Under the pieces are notes generated by a model. That model did no database searches, was not told where the DNA came from, and was given only the letters and a program-made list of their open reading frames with translations. 64,000 nt of DNA from Aphrophora alni (taxonomy: Eukaryota > Arthropoda > Insecta > Hemiptera > Aphrophoridae), in contig OY740769.1 of assembly GCA_963513935.1 (NCBI GenBank), positions 68,096,984 to 68,160,983 on the forward strand, written 5' to 3'. Below are positions 24,376 through 37,524 of the stretch, one piece after another. Each line of letters opens with the position of its first letter. The first letter of the stretch is position 1. Both the position numbers and the translations under genes were made by a program.

Positions 24376-24670
24376 GTGATTAATTATTGAATATTTCCCA
24401 TGTTTTCTGTTTCTCAAAGCAATGATTTGGACATTGTTCGACTATATTTCTTCCGGTAGAAACATTTTGACTGAAAAAATAAATCAACTTTCTTAAAATA
24501 ACAGTGGTAAAGTGTTGCCTTCTACGTAAGTGTTTTGAACCAAAAATTTGTCTACTGCAGTCTTTAAATAATAGGTTTATCTTCGTCTTTCTACACAAAA
24601 TATTTCCTTGTTTATTTTTAAAGTTAAATAAAAACTTTAGAGGTTATGTTTGATCATAGACAATCTAGCG
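24376..24670 (-). repeat. Repeat unit A, copy 3
   Basis: Shares with copy 2 the segments AAATAACAGTGGTAAAGTGT, AAGTGTTTTGAAC, TTTATCTTCGTCTTT and AACTTTAGAGGTTATGTTTG. The minus-strand frame is broken here by stops, unlike copies 1 and 4. Confidence 0.75.
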
Positions 24671-27600
24671 TACAAATAGATAAAAAGTTGTCTAAAAATA
24701 CGCAATTAAATAAACTAAATAGTGCCCAAACCCATTCAACAGAAAATATCCACATGAACACAAAATCATAAAATAAAATGTATAGTTTACTTTGAACACT
24801 GAGTTGTAAAACACCAATTTGAACTAACTGAATCTCCGGTTATTTTAATCGTAAAAGAAATTAGTTCTAGTGTTTGAACTACAGGCATAAAGTATACTAA
24901 TAATAGTATATTAATACTTAAACATACTTTTTGTTATACATTAATTCTTCGTAATGGGAGTGGGGGGGGAGAAGAAGATAATAGAGGACTCGAAGAAAAC
25001 TTATGAATGTCTACTAATAATAATAATTTTTCTTTTAAGTTTTAACTCAGAGGAAGTCAAATATTATCTAAGAATGGAAACGACAAACACTGTTATCATC
25101 CACGAAATTTAAGTTTAATATTACTAAAGTTTTTAACCAGTACTGGTTATATACAAGCGATAAACTAATCTTAAACCACGCAAATAAACAAAAATAAGGT
25201 GGTATGCAGAATGGGTTGTTTGATTAAGGCCAATAAAAATTTAAGATGTGGGCCATGATTCATGGTAAACAACAAACATGTGTCTCAAATGGAATTAGAG
25301 ATTGCAAAAGACAATTAGAAATGAATTAAACATAAAATAAAATAAAACAATGATGACATACGTAATTTAACAAAATCAAATAGATCGCCATTGATAGAAT
25401 TTCCATGGTAAATATAGTACTACTGAATTACTTATTTTATTATAATAAGTAATACAAAGAAAATGTTAAATTATTTAAATATAAATTCTCAAATAAAATA
25501 AACAATGAAACATTATAATAATGTAATAATTGTGGCAATTAATACAAGGAAAAGACTTTTCACGTTAATATCGAAAGAAGATAGACAATTGGAAATTGAC
25601 CTATTTAAAAAAAATTGCAACTAAATAAAAAAGTCCTATCATTTGTTGAACTAAATTTAGAAAATTGGAAGATAAGGAAGAAAACCAAATAAAATAAAAT
25701 AATAACATTGTAGTACCGGTAATTAATATAAAATTGAATCTTGGATGATGAAATGGAAGGGTGAAATCAAATTATAGGTAGCGGAAATGAGATATTTTAT
25801 GGTAATTTAACAATTCACAACTGAGGTTTTGAAATGAGCAATGAATATATAAAGAAATATATATATTTAACCAAAAAAAAGTTAATAAATATTTAACCAG
25901 TTGAAGAAAATACAATAAATTTGAGAGAACACTTATACATAATTAAACGGAATAGTAAAATATATTAATTAAACCTAACGCAAGAGAGGGGTTGGTAGTC
26001 TACAAGGAGGTGGTTTTAAAAATAATTATAAATCGAAGTTTGAACAGGTAGAATTTCTAATCACGGTAAAAGGAATAACACACGGAAAAATATTTTGAAA
26101 CAAAATTCTCCTGTAAGATATATTTAAAGTAAAACTTTTTGTAAATTTTATATTATATGCTGAAGTTAGTAATCGTAGAGAGGGTATATAATGTGTTCTG
26201 GGTAGATTAGGTTGTTTCTACAGGTAAGGCACTAACTCGCATAAAAACGCACAATTTTCTTTGATTTTGTGATAATTGTACTTACTACGAATAGTCTGCT
26301 GAAGTATAATGGCACTACTAGTCCAACATCTTCTTTTTGTTGAAACTTTAGATTACAGTACAAACAGTTCTCTAATGTTTAACTTTAATTATATCCAGAA
26401 GTGGTTTGAATTGCTTTACATGTTTGTTTACTAATGGGGTTTGGAGATACGAATGTTTGATCATCGAGGTAAGTAAATTTGGTAAAGTTACCTTAAGATA
26501 CAACAAATTGGGAAATGTCATCAATATTAAGTGAGTTTTAACAATCATAATAACTGAAAATTGGTACATTTGCGGAAACTTCACACACCAAATGAATGAA
26601 AACACAATTTTCCACAAACACACACTTTATTTGTGCAGCACAAAAACAAGAAAATCTTAAATGACCCCATCAATAACAGTCTTATTATTTTGGTGATTCA
26701 ATTTCTCAGTTTATAACGAAATGAGGGAATTATTTAACTAAAAATATAGACCCTATATTCAATTTCGATAAATGAACACCTTTAGAGGGAAAAGATAAAG
26801 AGGATAATTATTTTTTAAGACACTATTTTGGAATTACTACGCAATAATGTATGATACTTTATAATTCATGATGATTCTAGACAAACCATGTTCACTAGAA
26901 CTAAGACAAGAAAAGATCTGTTAAGCTTTCAACAGTTCTCTCTTTCTAGGATTACATTCACACTATAAATGTGTTCTATGTCCTGAAATATATTTTTTTA
27001 GTATTATCTTGTTTTCAGTAACAATTTATTTTTATTTCATGTTTCCTTCTTGGTAAGCGCATATTTTAATTAACATAAACAATATTTTTTAAAGATATTC
27101 GCTCTTTATCAAGAAATATGTTTGCTTTAATCGACTCGCGATATAAATAAAGTTTATAATACTAGTTTCAGTGTTTCTTCTATCATTATTTAGAATTTAA
27201 ATTGCATATCTCGTTTGAAAGTAAATGGAAATGCAACTGGTATCTATTTTAATAATAGCTATATATAAAGACTGTCTTTATATATAAAAACTTATAGTTT
27301 GTTATTATATCGGCCTATCTGTCATTTCACAACCAAGACATTAATTAATCAAATGCCATCATCATTGCTGCATATAACTTTGTAATTACATTTTTGGTTT
27401 TATTAATTTAAAACTACAATTAATTAGTCACCAAATATATTTACATCTGTTAAAGAAGGATGATGTTATGGAACTAGAAAGCCACTGCCCTATCCTCCCT
27501 AATTAAACACTGCATTTGCTCACTTCAGTCTTCTGGTAGCACAGCCATTCACTTAAATATTCTGACGTCAGCAACATGTTGGTAACTGGGTTAAAGTGCC

Positions 27601-29511
27601 CCGATAACGCATTTATCCTTTTGCAACAAACAATTTTATCCAAGATAGTTGCCGTTTGCAGAGAGTCATGAACCTCACAGTATATTAAGGTGAATTCACA
27701 ATTATTCTTAGAATGTTATTTGGAACCCTATGCATGGATAGGATGTTCAACTTGCTAACAGTAAAGTGAAGTTATAGCAAAGTGGAATAGGTAAGTCCAG
27801 GTAGTTGCTAGAATTGAGTAATAAGCCAGTAGTTTGTTATTGAATGGAAGAGTAGGTTTCTGAACCAAATGTGATTTACCCATCTTTTATTCTGGATGTA
27901 CTCTTTCCAACTTAGACGACGTAAAATGAAATCCTTGATACTTAACAACATATGGATTGTAGTAGAATATCATCAATCAAATTAATTGGAGCGCAGACGC
28001 CTTTCCGAAGATAAAAGGTAGTATTTTAAGATTTAAACGCACTAGATTTTATTTGGCACTATTCCAACCATGTATTACTAATAAATGACTATACTTGTAG
28101 TGTGCTAAATGTTTTATCTGGGTATTTACTATAAAAGAGGCAAGCAGCAGCATTTACTTTAAATTATTTTAATATATTCATTGTACTGAGGTCGAATTTT
28201 GGGTTATGTTTCACCTCCAAGACAGCTATTATCCTACAAATTTATTTAGGAGTGGTGGTTATCATTGGTTGAGGGTGGATTCAATTTCGGAATCTATAAA
28301 ATCAACAGAATCATTTGGCTTGAAAACTAAGGAAAGATGGAGAGCAAACGTTTCAGCCTTCCCAGTATTAAAGCGTGCGGAAGAGATTCCTGTTCTGATA
28401 TAAGGGAAATACTGATGATGGTTCTTACAATTTTTCGTGGCCTTCTACAAGGAATAATCGCACAGACTGTGGTTGTGACAGTTGTTCGAGCTTATTTCTA
28501 AGGTTTTCGTTTGCGCATTTTAGAAGTATTTTTTTCAGATCTTTGATTGCACGATTTAATACGTTTTATCAAATAGATGGCGTGATTGCTTCCAAACTCT
28601 TTTCAATCGAAAATCGTTGCATTAGGTTTCTTCCTTCACAACTCAGGTGAATTAATCCACTCAGTGACTTGAATAACATTAATTCAAAACACAGGGTATT
28701 GGGACTTTAGAATTGTAAGGGTTTGGAAATCAAAACAATAATAAAATTTAATTTAAAGGTATGTTTTTTAAATAATTAATTATTTAAAACCATTAAGTGA
28801 TCTTTGTCACTATTAATTTTATCTTTAGATTTTCTGGTTAAAGTATAATGTTTTTTTAAAGTAAAGCCTATAACCTAATTTGGTTAAAAAGTACAACCGC
28901 AAATCGAAACATATTTTACCAAAGTGAAAACCCAGTTTTTTAATAAAAGTATTGTTAGTATGAAGCATATACGATAACATAATATTGCGGAAACACATTT
29001 GTCACGGGAACACTGACTCATTTACAGATTTTGGAATTACATATATATTTCAGTTGAATTTAAAGAGCTATTTCAACTTCACATAGTTTCAAGATTAGAA
29101 GGAATATTTTGAAATGTTTTCCCGTTTCTTTTAATCATATTTAACGAATATGAAAACAGAATTTACTTAATAAATTTAATTTTAATTTATTTAAAATTGC
29201 AATAACTGTATAGATTATTATTGGTATGATTTATCTTGTAATTTTGATGTTGTTTGTTTAGTGAAAACGCTCTCATTTATAATAGCAGAAAACATGTTTG
29301 GCCTTATATTTTGCGTTTGTAAAAGTTGCACAGTAAAAGATATTTAGATAAGTTATACAACGTACGGATGAATACTTATTGAAAAAAAATCATTGTCGTG
29401 TAATTTTAAAACAGTCAATATTTTGAAATTTATCAACCGATTTTATTGGTTTACAATTTTGTCCAATTGTTTGTAATTTCTTTACAAATTTGAACAAATC
29501 GGACTGTAACA

Positions 29512-29533
29512 AATACACACACACGCACATGCA
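29512..29533. repeat. (CA)n microsatellite, positionally conserved
   Basis: A short interrupted CA tract about 200 bp upstream of unit A copy 4. A similar tract lies at 11209-11230 about 180 bp upstream of copy 1, so the tract seems to belong to the ancestral block. Confidence 0.6.
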
Positions 29534-29714
29534 GGCACATCCACAAAAGATGCATTTTCTTCTTTGGAAGGATCGAAGGAAATTGCATTTTTCTGGTTAT
29601 CAGAGTTTACACGATAAATGTCGTTAAATGTTGATATTTCTGTAACATAAAATAAAAAAAATAAGTAAGACGATTAATGCTTTTAAAGCTCGCACGTTAA
29701 AGTAATAAATACGG

Positions 29715-30010
29715 TTGTAACAATAAAACTGTATACTATTATTCAGTTCAATTCTTTTATGTCTCTCAAAGAATGTCTTATATATACTTTGACCGCATTC
29801 CCGCACTTGGAAACATTTTTCTGAGTGAAATGTATTAAACCAACTTTGTTAAAATAACAGTGATAAAGTGCTGCCATCTACTCAAGTGTTTTGAACTAAC
29901 AATTTACCCGTCACAGTTTTTAATTGAAATACTTGAGTTTAACTTCGTCTTTGTACAAAAATATTTGCTTGTTTATTACGAAGTTAAATGAAACGTTGAG
30001 GTTAGTATAC
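29715..30010 (-). repeat. Repeat unit A, copy 4
   Basis: Carries AACTTTGTTAAAATAACAGT, AAAGTGCTGCCATCTACTCA, GTTTTGAACTAACAATTTA and ACTTCGTCTTTGTACAAAAA. The minus strand is open through ECGQ, FFERHK and FYCYN, aligned with copy 1. Confidence 0.75.
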
Positions 30011-30601
30011 GAATCTGTGTAGAAACTCATAAAGATTTAGTTAAAGTATGTTATCACCTTTACAACTTAGATTAATAAAGTAAGTAGTCCACAATTTCCC
30101 CAAATTTGTTAATTCTTATTATCTACAAACGCATATCTTGTAATGACATAAATTTTACGTAAAGGGACGAATATTATTTGTCTTATAATATGTGTCTATT
30201 TTTTACTTAGTATATTATATTGTTTCATAATATAGAAGAATTAAATATATATATTTAAATATTTTATTTTGACTTAATTGAAAAAGTGAAAAATCAACTA
30301 AAAACCTATTCTATATCTAGAATCTAAGTTTAAAAGAACAGCTTATTTGTAAATGTGAAGAACACCTAGGTTCAACTCTCAACCAATTAGCTGAGTTACC
30401 TCATACCGTAGGCAATAATATGTATTGATAAATATCTGTGGCCTGGGTTGTATTTCCATATGACGTTACATTAAGCGCTAGCGCTGCTAGATTATTGTTT
30501 ATTGGTATTACCCTTTTCATATCTACATTTTAAGCTTAAAGTTTTCACTTTTTTAGATTGGAGATTGAATGACAATGTCTATAAAATGGCAAAATGCATG
30601 G

Positions 30602-30602
<1 letters not shown>

Positions 30603-30629
<27 letters not shown>
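30603..30629. repeat. (ATT)n microsatellite
   Basis: About nine ATT units. Confidence 0.9.
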
Positions 30630-30634
<5 letters not shown>

Positions 30635-32786
30635 TCCAGATTTGTATTAGTATACACTCTATTTCTCTAGTTTTTCCAAATTAGTAAAATAGATCGTTAC
30701 TTACTTAATTAAAATAAAAATAAATACAATATTTTATCCTATATCGTAGAAGAAGAAAAATTAAAAAGTGTAATTCATAAATGAAATCAAGTAGAAAAAC
30801 GAAATTTGATAAAGAATATGAAGGTGGTTGCTAATAATAATTGAATGTACACATATACAACCAATCGATTATTTTTATTATTGAATGTGCATTAATAATT
30901 TTGACGTTTACAAAGACCTGTAAATAAATTTAAAAATCTCAATTCATTCAATTAAAGCAAATTGTACGCAGCAGACATGAGATTTGTTAACTGATTTGAT
31001 CGATGAATGAAAAGGTATCAGATACGCGTTGAATAAATAAGGAAATAATTAAATAACAGAAATGAACGAGTTGAAGAAAAGAAATTAAATTGGAGGAAAC
31101 ACCTAAGGGCTAGTGAAAAGAAGGATCCGAAATATATTGGCAGGCCCAGGATGAGATATGATTAATAAACGTAATAATTAAATGGCGGAACATATTGAAA
31201 TATTTAATCTTTGTACCGTTGAAGGATAATAAACAAGAAATAATTAAATGTGGAATTTATTTTATGCTGAAGATTTTATTTAATAATCTACAAAAGGTGA
31301 AATATTATATACAAAAATGTGTTAAATTATATATTTTTTCGATTACAAAGTATTTAAAATGTATATCAGATGTTTATTTATTTGTATGTAATTGTCTCCA
31401 CCTAGCTCCTTCTCAAAGCAAATTATAGAGGAAGTATGTTTTGGATAGTTTCTATTCACTTCAATTTGCGTAACTAAAAATTGAACGAAGGAGATTTATA
31501 AACAATTTTTGCCTTAAATATATCCTGTGTCTGACATAAATTGTTTTTGAATATGATTAAAAGGTTGCAGAAATATGTGTTTTTCATCAACATCATTACT
31601 TATGGTAAATTGTGTACTAGAGTATAGTTGTAGTAGTAGACTACCATATTTTTTTCGATGAAAGTTTAAAACATATTGCAAAGAGTTCTATAACGTGTAA
31701 CTTTAGTTATATCAGGAGTGGTTTGAATCACATTATTGTTTAAATACTTATTGGGAGGGCGGGGGCGGATTGAGAATGTTTAGGGATGACAATGATATGA
31801 AAATGATATCAACAACTAAAACCATAAAACAATTTTGAACAATGAAAATAATTACTTGAAAGTAAACGAGGGACAACTTTAATTACAAAAGAATTGTTTT
31901 ATAATATTTTTACTTTGAACATAGGCCACATCGTAAAATCGGGCAAATGTCAAACTTTATATATTTTTCTTAGTAAATTACGATTTTTTATTTATCAAGA
32001 AATATTTTGTGGCTGAACGTGTAAAGAAAGCTGCAGCTAAGTTAATGTCCTTTACTTAGTATAATAAAAAAAAATATTTAAAAATTGAATTCGAGATGTT
32101 TTATCAGATACCTCTCACTATATCTTATTCGCATTTTGTTTTGACTTACAAACTGAATAGCTATTATATGAATATTAACAAGAGTTCTGTTAAATGTTTT
32201 ATTCCTATATTAATACGAACAACTGTTTATAATAATTTTGAATTTGACAATAAGGACTTTATTATTTATTAATTTTTCATTTTACGTTTTAAAATTTATT
32301 CTATATTTAACTCTGTGTTTGCGATTTTATGGTAGCGTAACTAGGGAAACATGCAAATCTGCATTTATTTTTAAGCATGTATTGTTTTAGCACAGATTAC
32401 GCTATATGACAGTATTAGGATATCAAATACATTTACTAGGTTTAATTAGTATCAGTTATTGATGTTATGGTGACTTCTTATAGATACGCTCAGAACATGT
32501 AAATGGGGGATTCTCGCAATAAACATTAAAAATTATTAGTTGTTTGCTCCGGTTTGTTACTTAAGAGGTGACCCATCTATGAAATACCAAGACTCTCACA
32601 TGGGAGCAAATTATTTCTTTATTCATAGCATTGAAAAATTGTTGAAAAAACCGATGTCTCCTCGATGTACTACATAGATTCAGCCGGTTGTTAAATTTCT
32701 ATTCTGGAATTTACTTAGGAATTAATTAGGCGACGGAAATATTTAGTTATAATATATTTCCATCAATGTGAGTTTCAATGAAGACA

Positions 32787-33044
32787 CTAGAAATAGCTAT
32801 CACTACTAAAGTGACCACTAATGGATTTCTCCGCTATGCGGATCTGAATTTCATTGACGGTTTTCACTCTTTTTCTAGTGTTTTTGCCTGGTTTGATGCC
32901 TATCTTATCTAAGATTTGGGATTTTGCAATATTTCCCTCCTTATATGAAGCTATAGTTTCATAAACACCCAATTCCAAAGTACTTCTCATTACAAAAGTA
33001 CTTTTAGGTGTCTGTGAAAACGCCGTTTGACTCGACGTTGCCAT
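32787..33044 (-). CDS. Fragment of a transposon-linked protein (C-terminal part), 85 codons
   Basis: An open frame of 85 residues whose composition (Lys/Thr/Ser/Ile, few low-complexity runs) differs from the AT-driven frames around it. From residue about 22 it reads LELGVYETIASYKEGN, then ILDKIGIKPGKNT and RIRIAEK-like sequence (I.IRIAEKSISG). I recall a similar 'dxGVxxAVxxFNxGNxxxxxxLxKLGxxPG' tail from uncharacterised repetitive proteins of cnidarians and insects that travel with DNA transposons. That family recognition is from memory and uncertain. The frame ends cleanly with a stop after SDSYF. The start ATG may be internal to a longer spliced or lost protein, because the full family is much longer. 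It sits in the enlarged part of block 4, consistent with arrival by insertion. Confidence 0.4.
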   Translation of the reverse strand: MATSSQTAFSQTPKSTFVMRSTLELGVYETIASYKEGNIAKSQILDKIGIKPGKNTRKRVKTVNEIQIRIAEKSISGHFSSDSYF

Positions 33045-33360
33045 AAGCCATCGAAAATAGTTGTAATATCTGTATCATGTACATATTCTATGACACATTT
33101 GTCTATAGATTAATGGCAAACAGCTTTACTTGACTGTGTGTATCGTTTAAAACTGGCGGGTTGCCGCATATTAATCAAAACGCAAAGATTGTTTGTCGCT
33201 TCTTAGCCTTTGCCGATACAGCGAAATGCATTTGTAAACCTAATGTTTATATCTGATTTCTCACCTACAATAACATTACTATTTCATTCATTTACCAAAA
33301 AATCACACTCTCACATTACATATTGTTATACAACTTGAGCCAATTTTTGTGGTAGGAAAA

Positions 33361-33586
33361 ATTGTTATTGATCCGCTGTTGCACTTTGCTCAAATCTCAA
33401 TTTCTTGAAGAAGGCCTTGTATTTTGATAAAAGTTACAAGATCATAGGAATCATCATCATTGTCAGTAGTGCATTTGGACCACTAGGCCTAATACTAACC
33501 TGAGTAACTAGTGTATTTCCCTCAAAAAATTGTTTTTGTCGACCTCTGAACACAACTTTTTGATTTTTGAACACTTTTAATGTTAG
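33361..33586 (-). pseudogene. Possible decayed coding fragment upstream of the 32787-33044 frame
   Basis: On the minus strand a short frame reads VVFRGRQKQFFEGNTLVTQ (about 33500-33556) and runs into a donor-like CAG/GTTAGT. A second frame reads TDNDDDSYDLVTFIK with QGLLQEIEI and a stop (about 33365-33450). Both have protein-like composition and lie 5' of the coding fragment above on the same strand. They may be exons or frameshifted pieces of one gene. No family was recognised. Confidence 0.25.
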
Positions 33587-34088
33587 TCATAATGTATTAC
33601 TTTTATAAATAAATAAACTAAAATACAAACTGCAAATAAGGAAAAGGAACAGTGCTTAGCAGACAGCTGATTGAAAATAAAGTCAGTACAGCATTGCCAA
33701 CACAGCAACACTAAATCATCTCTGAATGAAGTAAACTACATACTATATAAAATAATAATATAAAGGGCGCAGTGAAACACCGAAATCGCTTGAAAAATGT
33801 CCCAACATGCAATTACATATTGCCTTGCAATAAAATAAATAATAAAAAAGTAAATAAATAATATTAAAAAAAAAAATAACTTTTGCAACGAATTAGTTGG
33901 AAAGAGTGTTAAAATATTTCTAATATTTGGGGCTATAGAAATCACAAAAAATCGAAAAATCAAAATTTTTGACATTTTTTATTGTCCGACTCACCTTATC
34001 ATCAAATTACTTACTGTAGAAAAAAAATAAACTGTTTACTTTTAGAGATGTAAAAATATTAATAAATCAGATTTCCATACCATGTTAT

Positions 34089-34090
<2 letters not shown>

Positions 34091-34119
<29 letters not shown>
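34091..34119. repeat. (TA)n microsatellite
   Basis: About 14 TA units. Confidence 0.95.
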
Positions 34120-34122
<3 letters not shown>

Positions 34123-34569
34123 TTTTAAAGGCGGTAATGGGTAATTAATAATAATATACTTATATATAATTATAACTGACAGTGGGTTACATTTCTGTGA
34201 ATAATTAATTAGTAAACAGTAACTATAAATAGGTCCTCAAGTAATCTTACATTTTATTTAGACGTAAAGCACAAAAGTGACGCTCTCTCATATTAACAAT
34301 TCAATTAGTTCATGGTCAACACTCATGCCAACTATTTTGTTAGAGGGCATATTGTATCAATTGGCAAAGTTTTAGACAAAGCCTATGTATAGTGGGTTCC
34401 TTGCATCATATTGGCGCGAGAATGAAGTGCTGAAGTAGACTAATTCAGCTTAATTTAAAACATATAGTTTATCAAGAGACGTATACAGTGAATAGATTAC
34501 ACTTAATATAAATACATCTTCCAATAAATAGAAGTTTAATGATGAAGTGATTTGGCCTGAATTCCATAT

Positions 34570-35130
34570 TTAACTGAAAATAAAATAACGACAAATAATC
34601 GGTTTAATATTTACTATTAGGTTCATTTTTACTCTCTCGTATATACGTATTGGTGTATAGGGAAAGTTATATGATGGATCAAAAAATCGGTGTTGAAACT
34701 GTTTTGAGATTCTCGGGATAAAAAACAGATTTTCGAACGATGTGTCTGCCATCTGTCGTTTGTGCAATGCTCTAAATTTTGAATGCTTGTACTTATATCA
34801 GTCAAATTTGGTATCCGAGTATATTTTCATCCTACCTAAAGACTTTTTTTTTGTTATTTAGATCTATACAAATTTGGGGGAGGTCTAAAAACTAAAAAAA
34901 AAAAAACCAAACAAGGACTTTCGCAAAATGGGCTCTAACGATTTGTATAAAATTTTGGTCAAGACACAAACAAAATATATTTATTGCCACTTCTCCAAAA
35001 AATGCTGGTTCGTAAATTATCCATAAAATAAAATAAAACTTCGTCAAAAACAGCGATTACGATTTTGTTCAACCTTCATTCAATTATGAATATTATTGGC
35101 CGAAATCAGTTTGCAAAATCACATTAAAAA
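34570..35130. other. Probable inserted sequence of unknown type
   Basis: This segment has no counterpart in blocks 1 or 2 between the 34.33 kb landmark and unit C. It contains a minus-strand frame (34570-34767), A-rich runs at about 34893, and phrases such as GGGGGAGGTCTAAAAACT and TTCGCAAAATGGGC typical of transposon noncoding regions. I cannot name the element. Confidence 0.3.
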
Positions 35131-35684
35131 TATATATAACCGTTCAGGAATAACAATAAGAAAAAAAAGCGTACTGTTAGTAGAAGCTCGATTTTATGTA
35201 ACTACTGGTTTCGCTGAGGTTGTGCTTATGGTACAACGTTTAGATCCTATTTATGTATATTCATTTCTTTTTTAATGACGGCAAGAAAGTGGTTCATTTT
35301 AACGGCATAAAAAAAGGGTGTATTGTTAACTTATAACCGACCACTACCGAACAGATATATTTAGTGACGAATATAATGGGTTGGTTTTTATTTATTTTTG
35401 AGGATAGGTGAATGAAAAAGTTTGTGCAATACTTCTAAACGTTTAATAAATTATATATAAGGCTAAATACATGCTTCCCATTTACACCTTCATTCATAGA
35501 TGAACTGATTAGATGCCGTATGTCAATTTATGTGCTGTTATTGGATTCCAACATATTGTTTGATGTACAGATCAAGATATCACTTGCATAGACTATTCTA
35601 AAGTGGCTTCATTTTAAATCCTATTGAAATATTGTTTCATTTCTAAACTCTCTTTTAACACCGGTTATAAAAATATCAAAATGG

Positions 35685-35965
35685 ATTTTCATGGAAATAA
35701 AGCCAAACTCTCATTTATTGTTTGTTGCCTAACAATTAATATTGTTAATATCATTTTACTTTTTTCCATAATTAAGAATAAGAAAGTAATTATCACACCG
35801 TGATGAAGTTTGTTCGACGGAACTAATCAATAACCTGTTAGTAGAGTTCAACATCTCAAATTGTACATTTCCAAAATAATGTTTATTGACTTTTGGGGAT
35901 AACGAGATCAAAATGTGATTAAAGCATCATTACTTACTGTGCTAAATTTTCTGGAAATATAGGAA
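35685..35965 (+). repeat. Repeat unit C, copy 4
   Basis: Weaker match to 14515-14800. Shared landmarks are AAGTAATTATCACA, GGAACTAATCA.TA, CAACATCTCAAATT, AAAATAATGTTTATTG and TTTTCTGGAAATATA. Confidence 0.5.
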
Positions 35966-37331
35966 TATAAAAGAGAAGGTGAGATTTTTGTCCGTATTTT
36001 TAACAATCATAGAAAGCGATTTTTTTTAGAAGCGTATTTGTGGTTTTTAGTAAGACAGTGAATTTAGATTACATGATATGTCAAAGTATACCAGATTGGC
36101 GCCTACTTATTATTTCTATTTCACATTCAAATAATGTAACTCTAATTGTTCAGATAATAAAAACAACCTTAGACAGAAACTATCAAATGTTAAACTTAAT
36201 TGCCGTGCTATTTATTTAACTTATGAAATTAATTTTGCTATCACATTCTGGTAGATCAAATCCTGAGATAGAATTATTTTTCTTTCTTTATTAAATTCCA
36301 CAAAAATCAGTCACTGATACAGTATATATTTTAAAATTAGGAAACAAAATACTTTTAAAGTCATCTCTACTGGTATTATTTATTTAACAATTCCAACATT
36401 GCGGAGGCTTTCAACAAAACCAAATTATGACTTGAGTTGTTATTTCACATAAGATTGCCTCTCAAGTCTTTACTTCTGTAGATATTTAAATTTTTTATAA
36501 TCCTGGTAATTTTTAATTTTAACGAGTTGCTGTAAGTTTATTCATTTACTATTAAAGCATACTTGGGAACGTCATTCTTCAGGAACTTTTTTAATGAAAA
36601 TTCTTAGTTTTATTTATTGCAGTTTTAATTAAACTAAACCTTAATAAAAACAAATAAAAGTATATAATTGATAGAAGAAACAGTTTTTTTATTATTGAAT
36701 TGGCTACGTTATACGCATTGAATTAATTAAATAGAGGTTTTCACAAACATTTTGAAAACATACGATGGTGTTCAAATATATTTTATGAAAATTAGAAAAC
36801 TTAAAAAAAAATTTGTTTTTAATTTTAATGTGATAAAGATCCAAATATGGTATTTAAAGTTAAAATTTAATTTAATTGATGATTTGTTGAAATTACATTA
36901 TTATTTGTATGAGTTTAAAAAAATATACCGTACTTTATCTTAAATTCCTTTAATTATAATTTGGGTTTCTACTAGACAAACTAATTACTAAATTATTAAA
37001 TTTCATCACCGAATGAAAGAAAACACGCCATCCACAATAATCACTTAATTTCACCAATAAAATACGAGACATAATACAATATTCACATCTTACTCATATA
37101 CTACATGTACATAAATCCTTCTGCACTGAATACAATTAATAGGAACAGGATTTATTGTGAAACATTGTATTTTATCTAATTGGGTGATTCAAGTTTCCAA
37201 AATAATAATTGTTTCTCATTACAGCGTATATTAAGCTCAATTTAATTCCAGACATCAGTTATTTGCTTGTTCCTCAATAGATTTTGTTTGAAATCCATGT
37301 CTATATGGATTTAAAACTCAAATTTATCAAA

Positions 37332-37353
37332 CTATATATATATATATATATAT
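37332..37353. repeat. (TA)n microsatellite
   Basis: About 11 TA units. Confidence 0.9.
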
Positions 37354-37524
37354 CTTATATGGATTCAGATTTTATGGTATCATGTTAACGTATTAAATAT
37401 TTAAAATTGACTTACAGTTGATGAATTGATTTTATTAATTACTTGATCAAATTTTCAACTCTAATAACATTGTCATTGAAAAAGTACGACTGCGTCACTT
37501 ACCTAAAACATAAATGAATACAAA

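Larger units (their letters stand above)
24376..29714. repeat. Paralogous block 3
   Basis: Starts with unit A (24376) and the ACTGAGTTGTAAAA region (about 24802). The region around 26360-26460 (GTTCTCTAATGTTTAACTTT, CCAGAAGTGGTTTGAA) matches 31685-31785 in block 4, with an offset of about 5.33 kb, the same as the A-unit offset (5.34 kb). Units C and D were not recognised, so the block is shortened or more diverged at its 3' end. No gene was seen. A frame at 28206-28403 has no recognisable motif. Confidence 0.55.
29715..36980. repeat. Paralogous block 4 (enlarged by insertions)
   Basis: Unit A lies at 29715. The 31685-31785 region matches block 3. AACTATTTTGTTAGA and TGGCAAAGTTTTA (about 34333) match block 1 at 13941. 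Unit C is at about 35685, and CAGGAACTTTT (about 36580) matches 15150. The spacing from A to C is about 6.0 kb against 3.1 kb in block 1. The extra sequence lies mostly between about 32.3 and 35.2 kb and contains the foreign-looking coding fragment described separately. Confidence 0.5.

Noticed and set aside
28206..28403. 65-codon frame with fairly normal amino-acid composition
   Set aside because: No motif, no second copy in the array, no promoter or splice context. I could not support it.
30365..30430. tRNA-like sequence on the minus strand (GGTAACTCAGCTAATTGG)
   Set aside because: The A box is imperfect, and neither a B box at the right distance nor an acceptor stem can be found.
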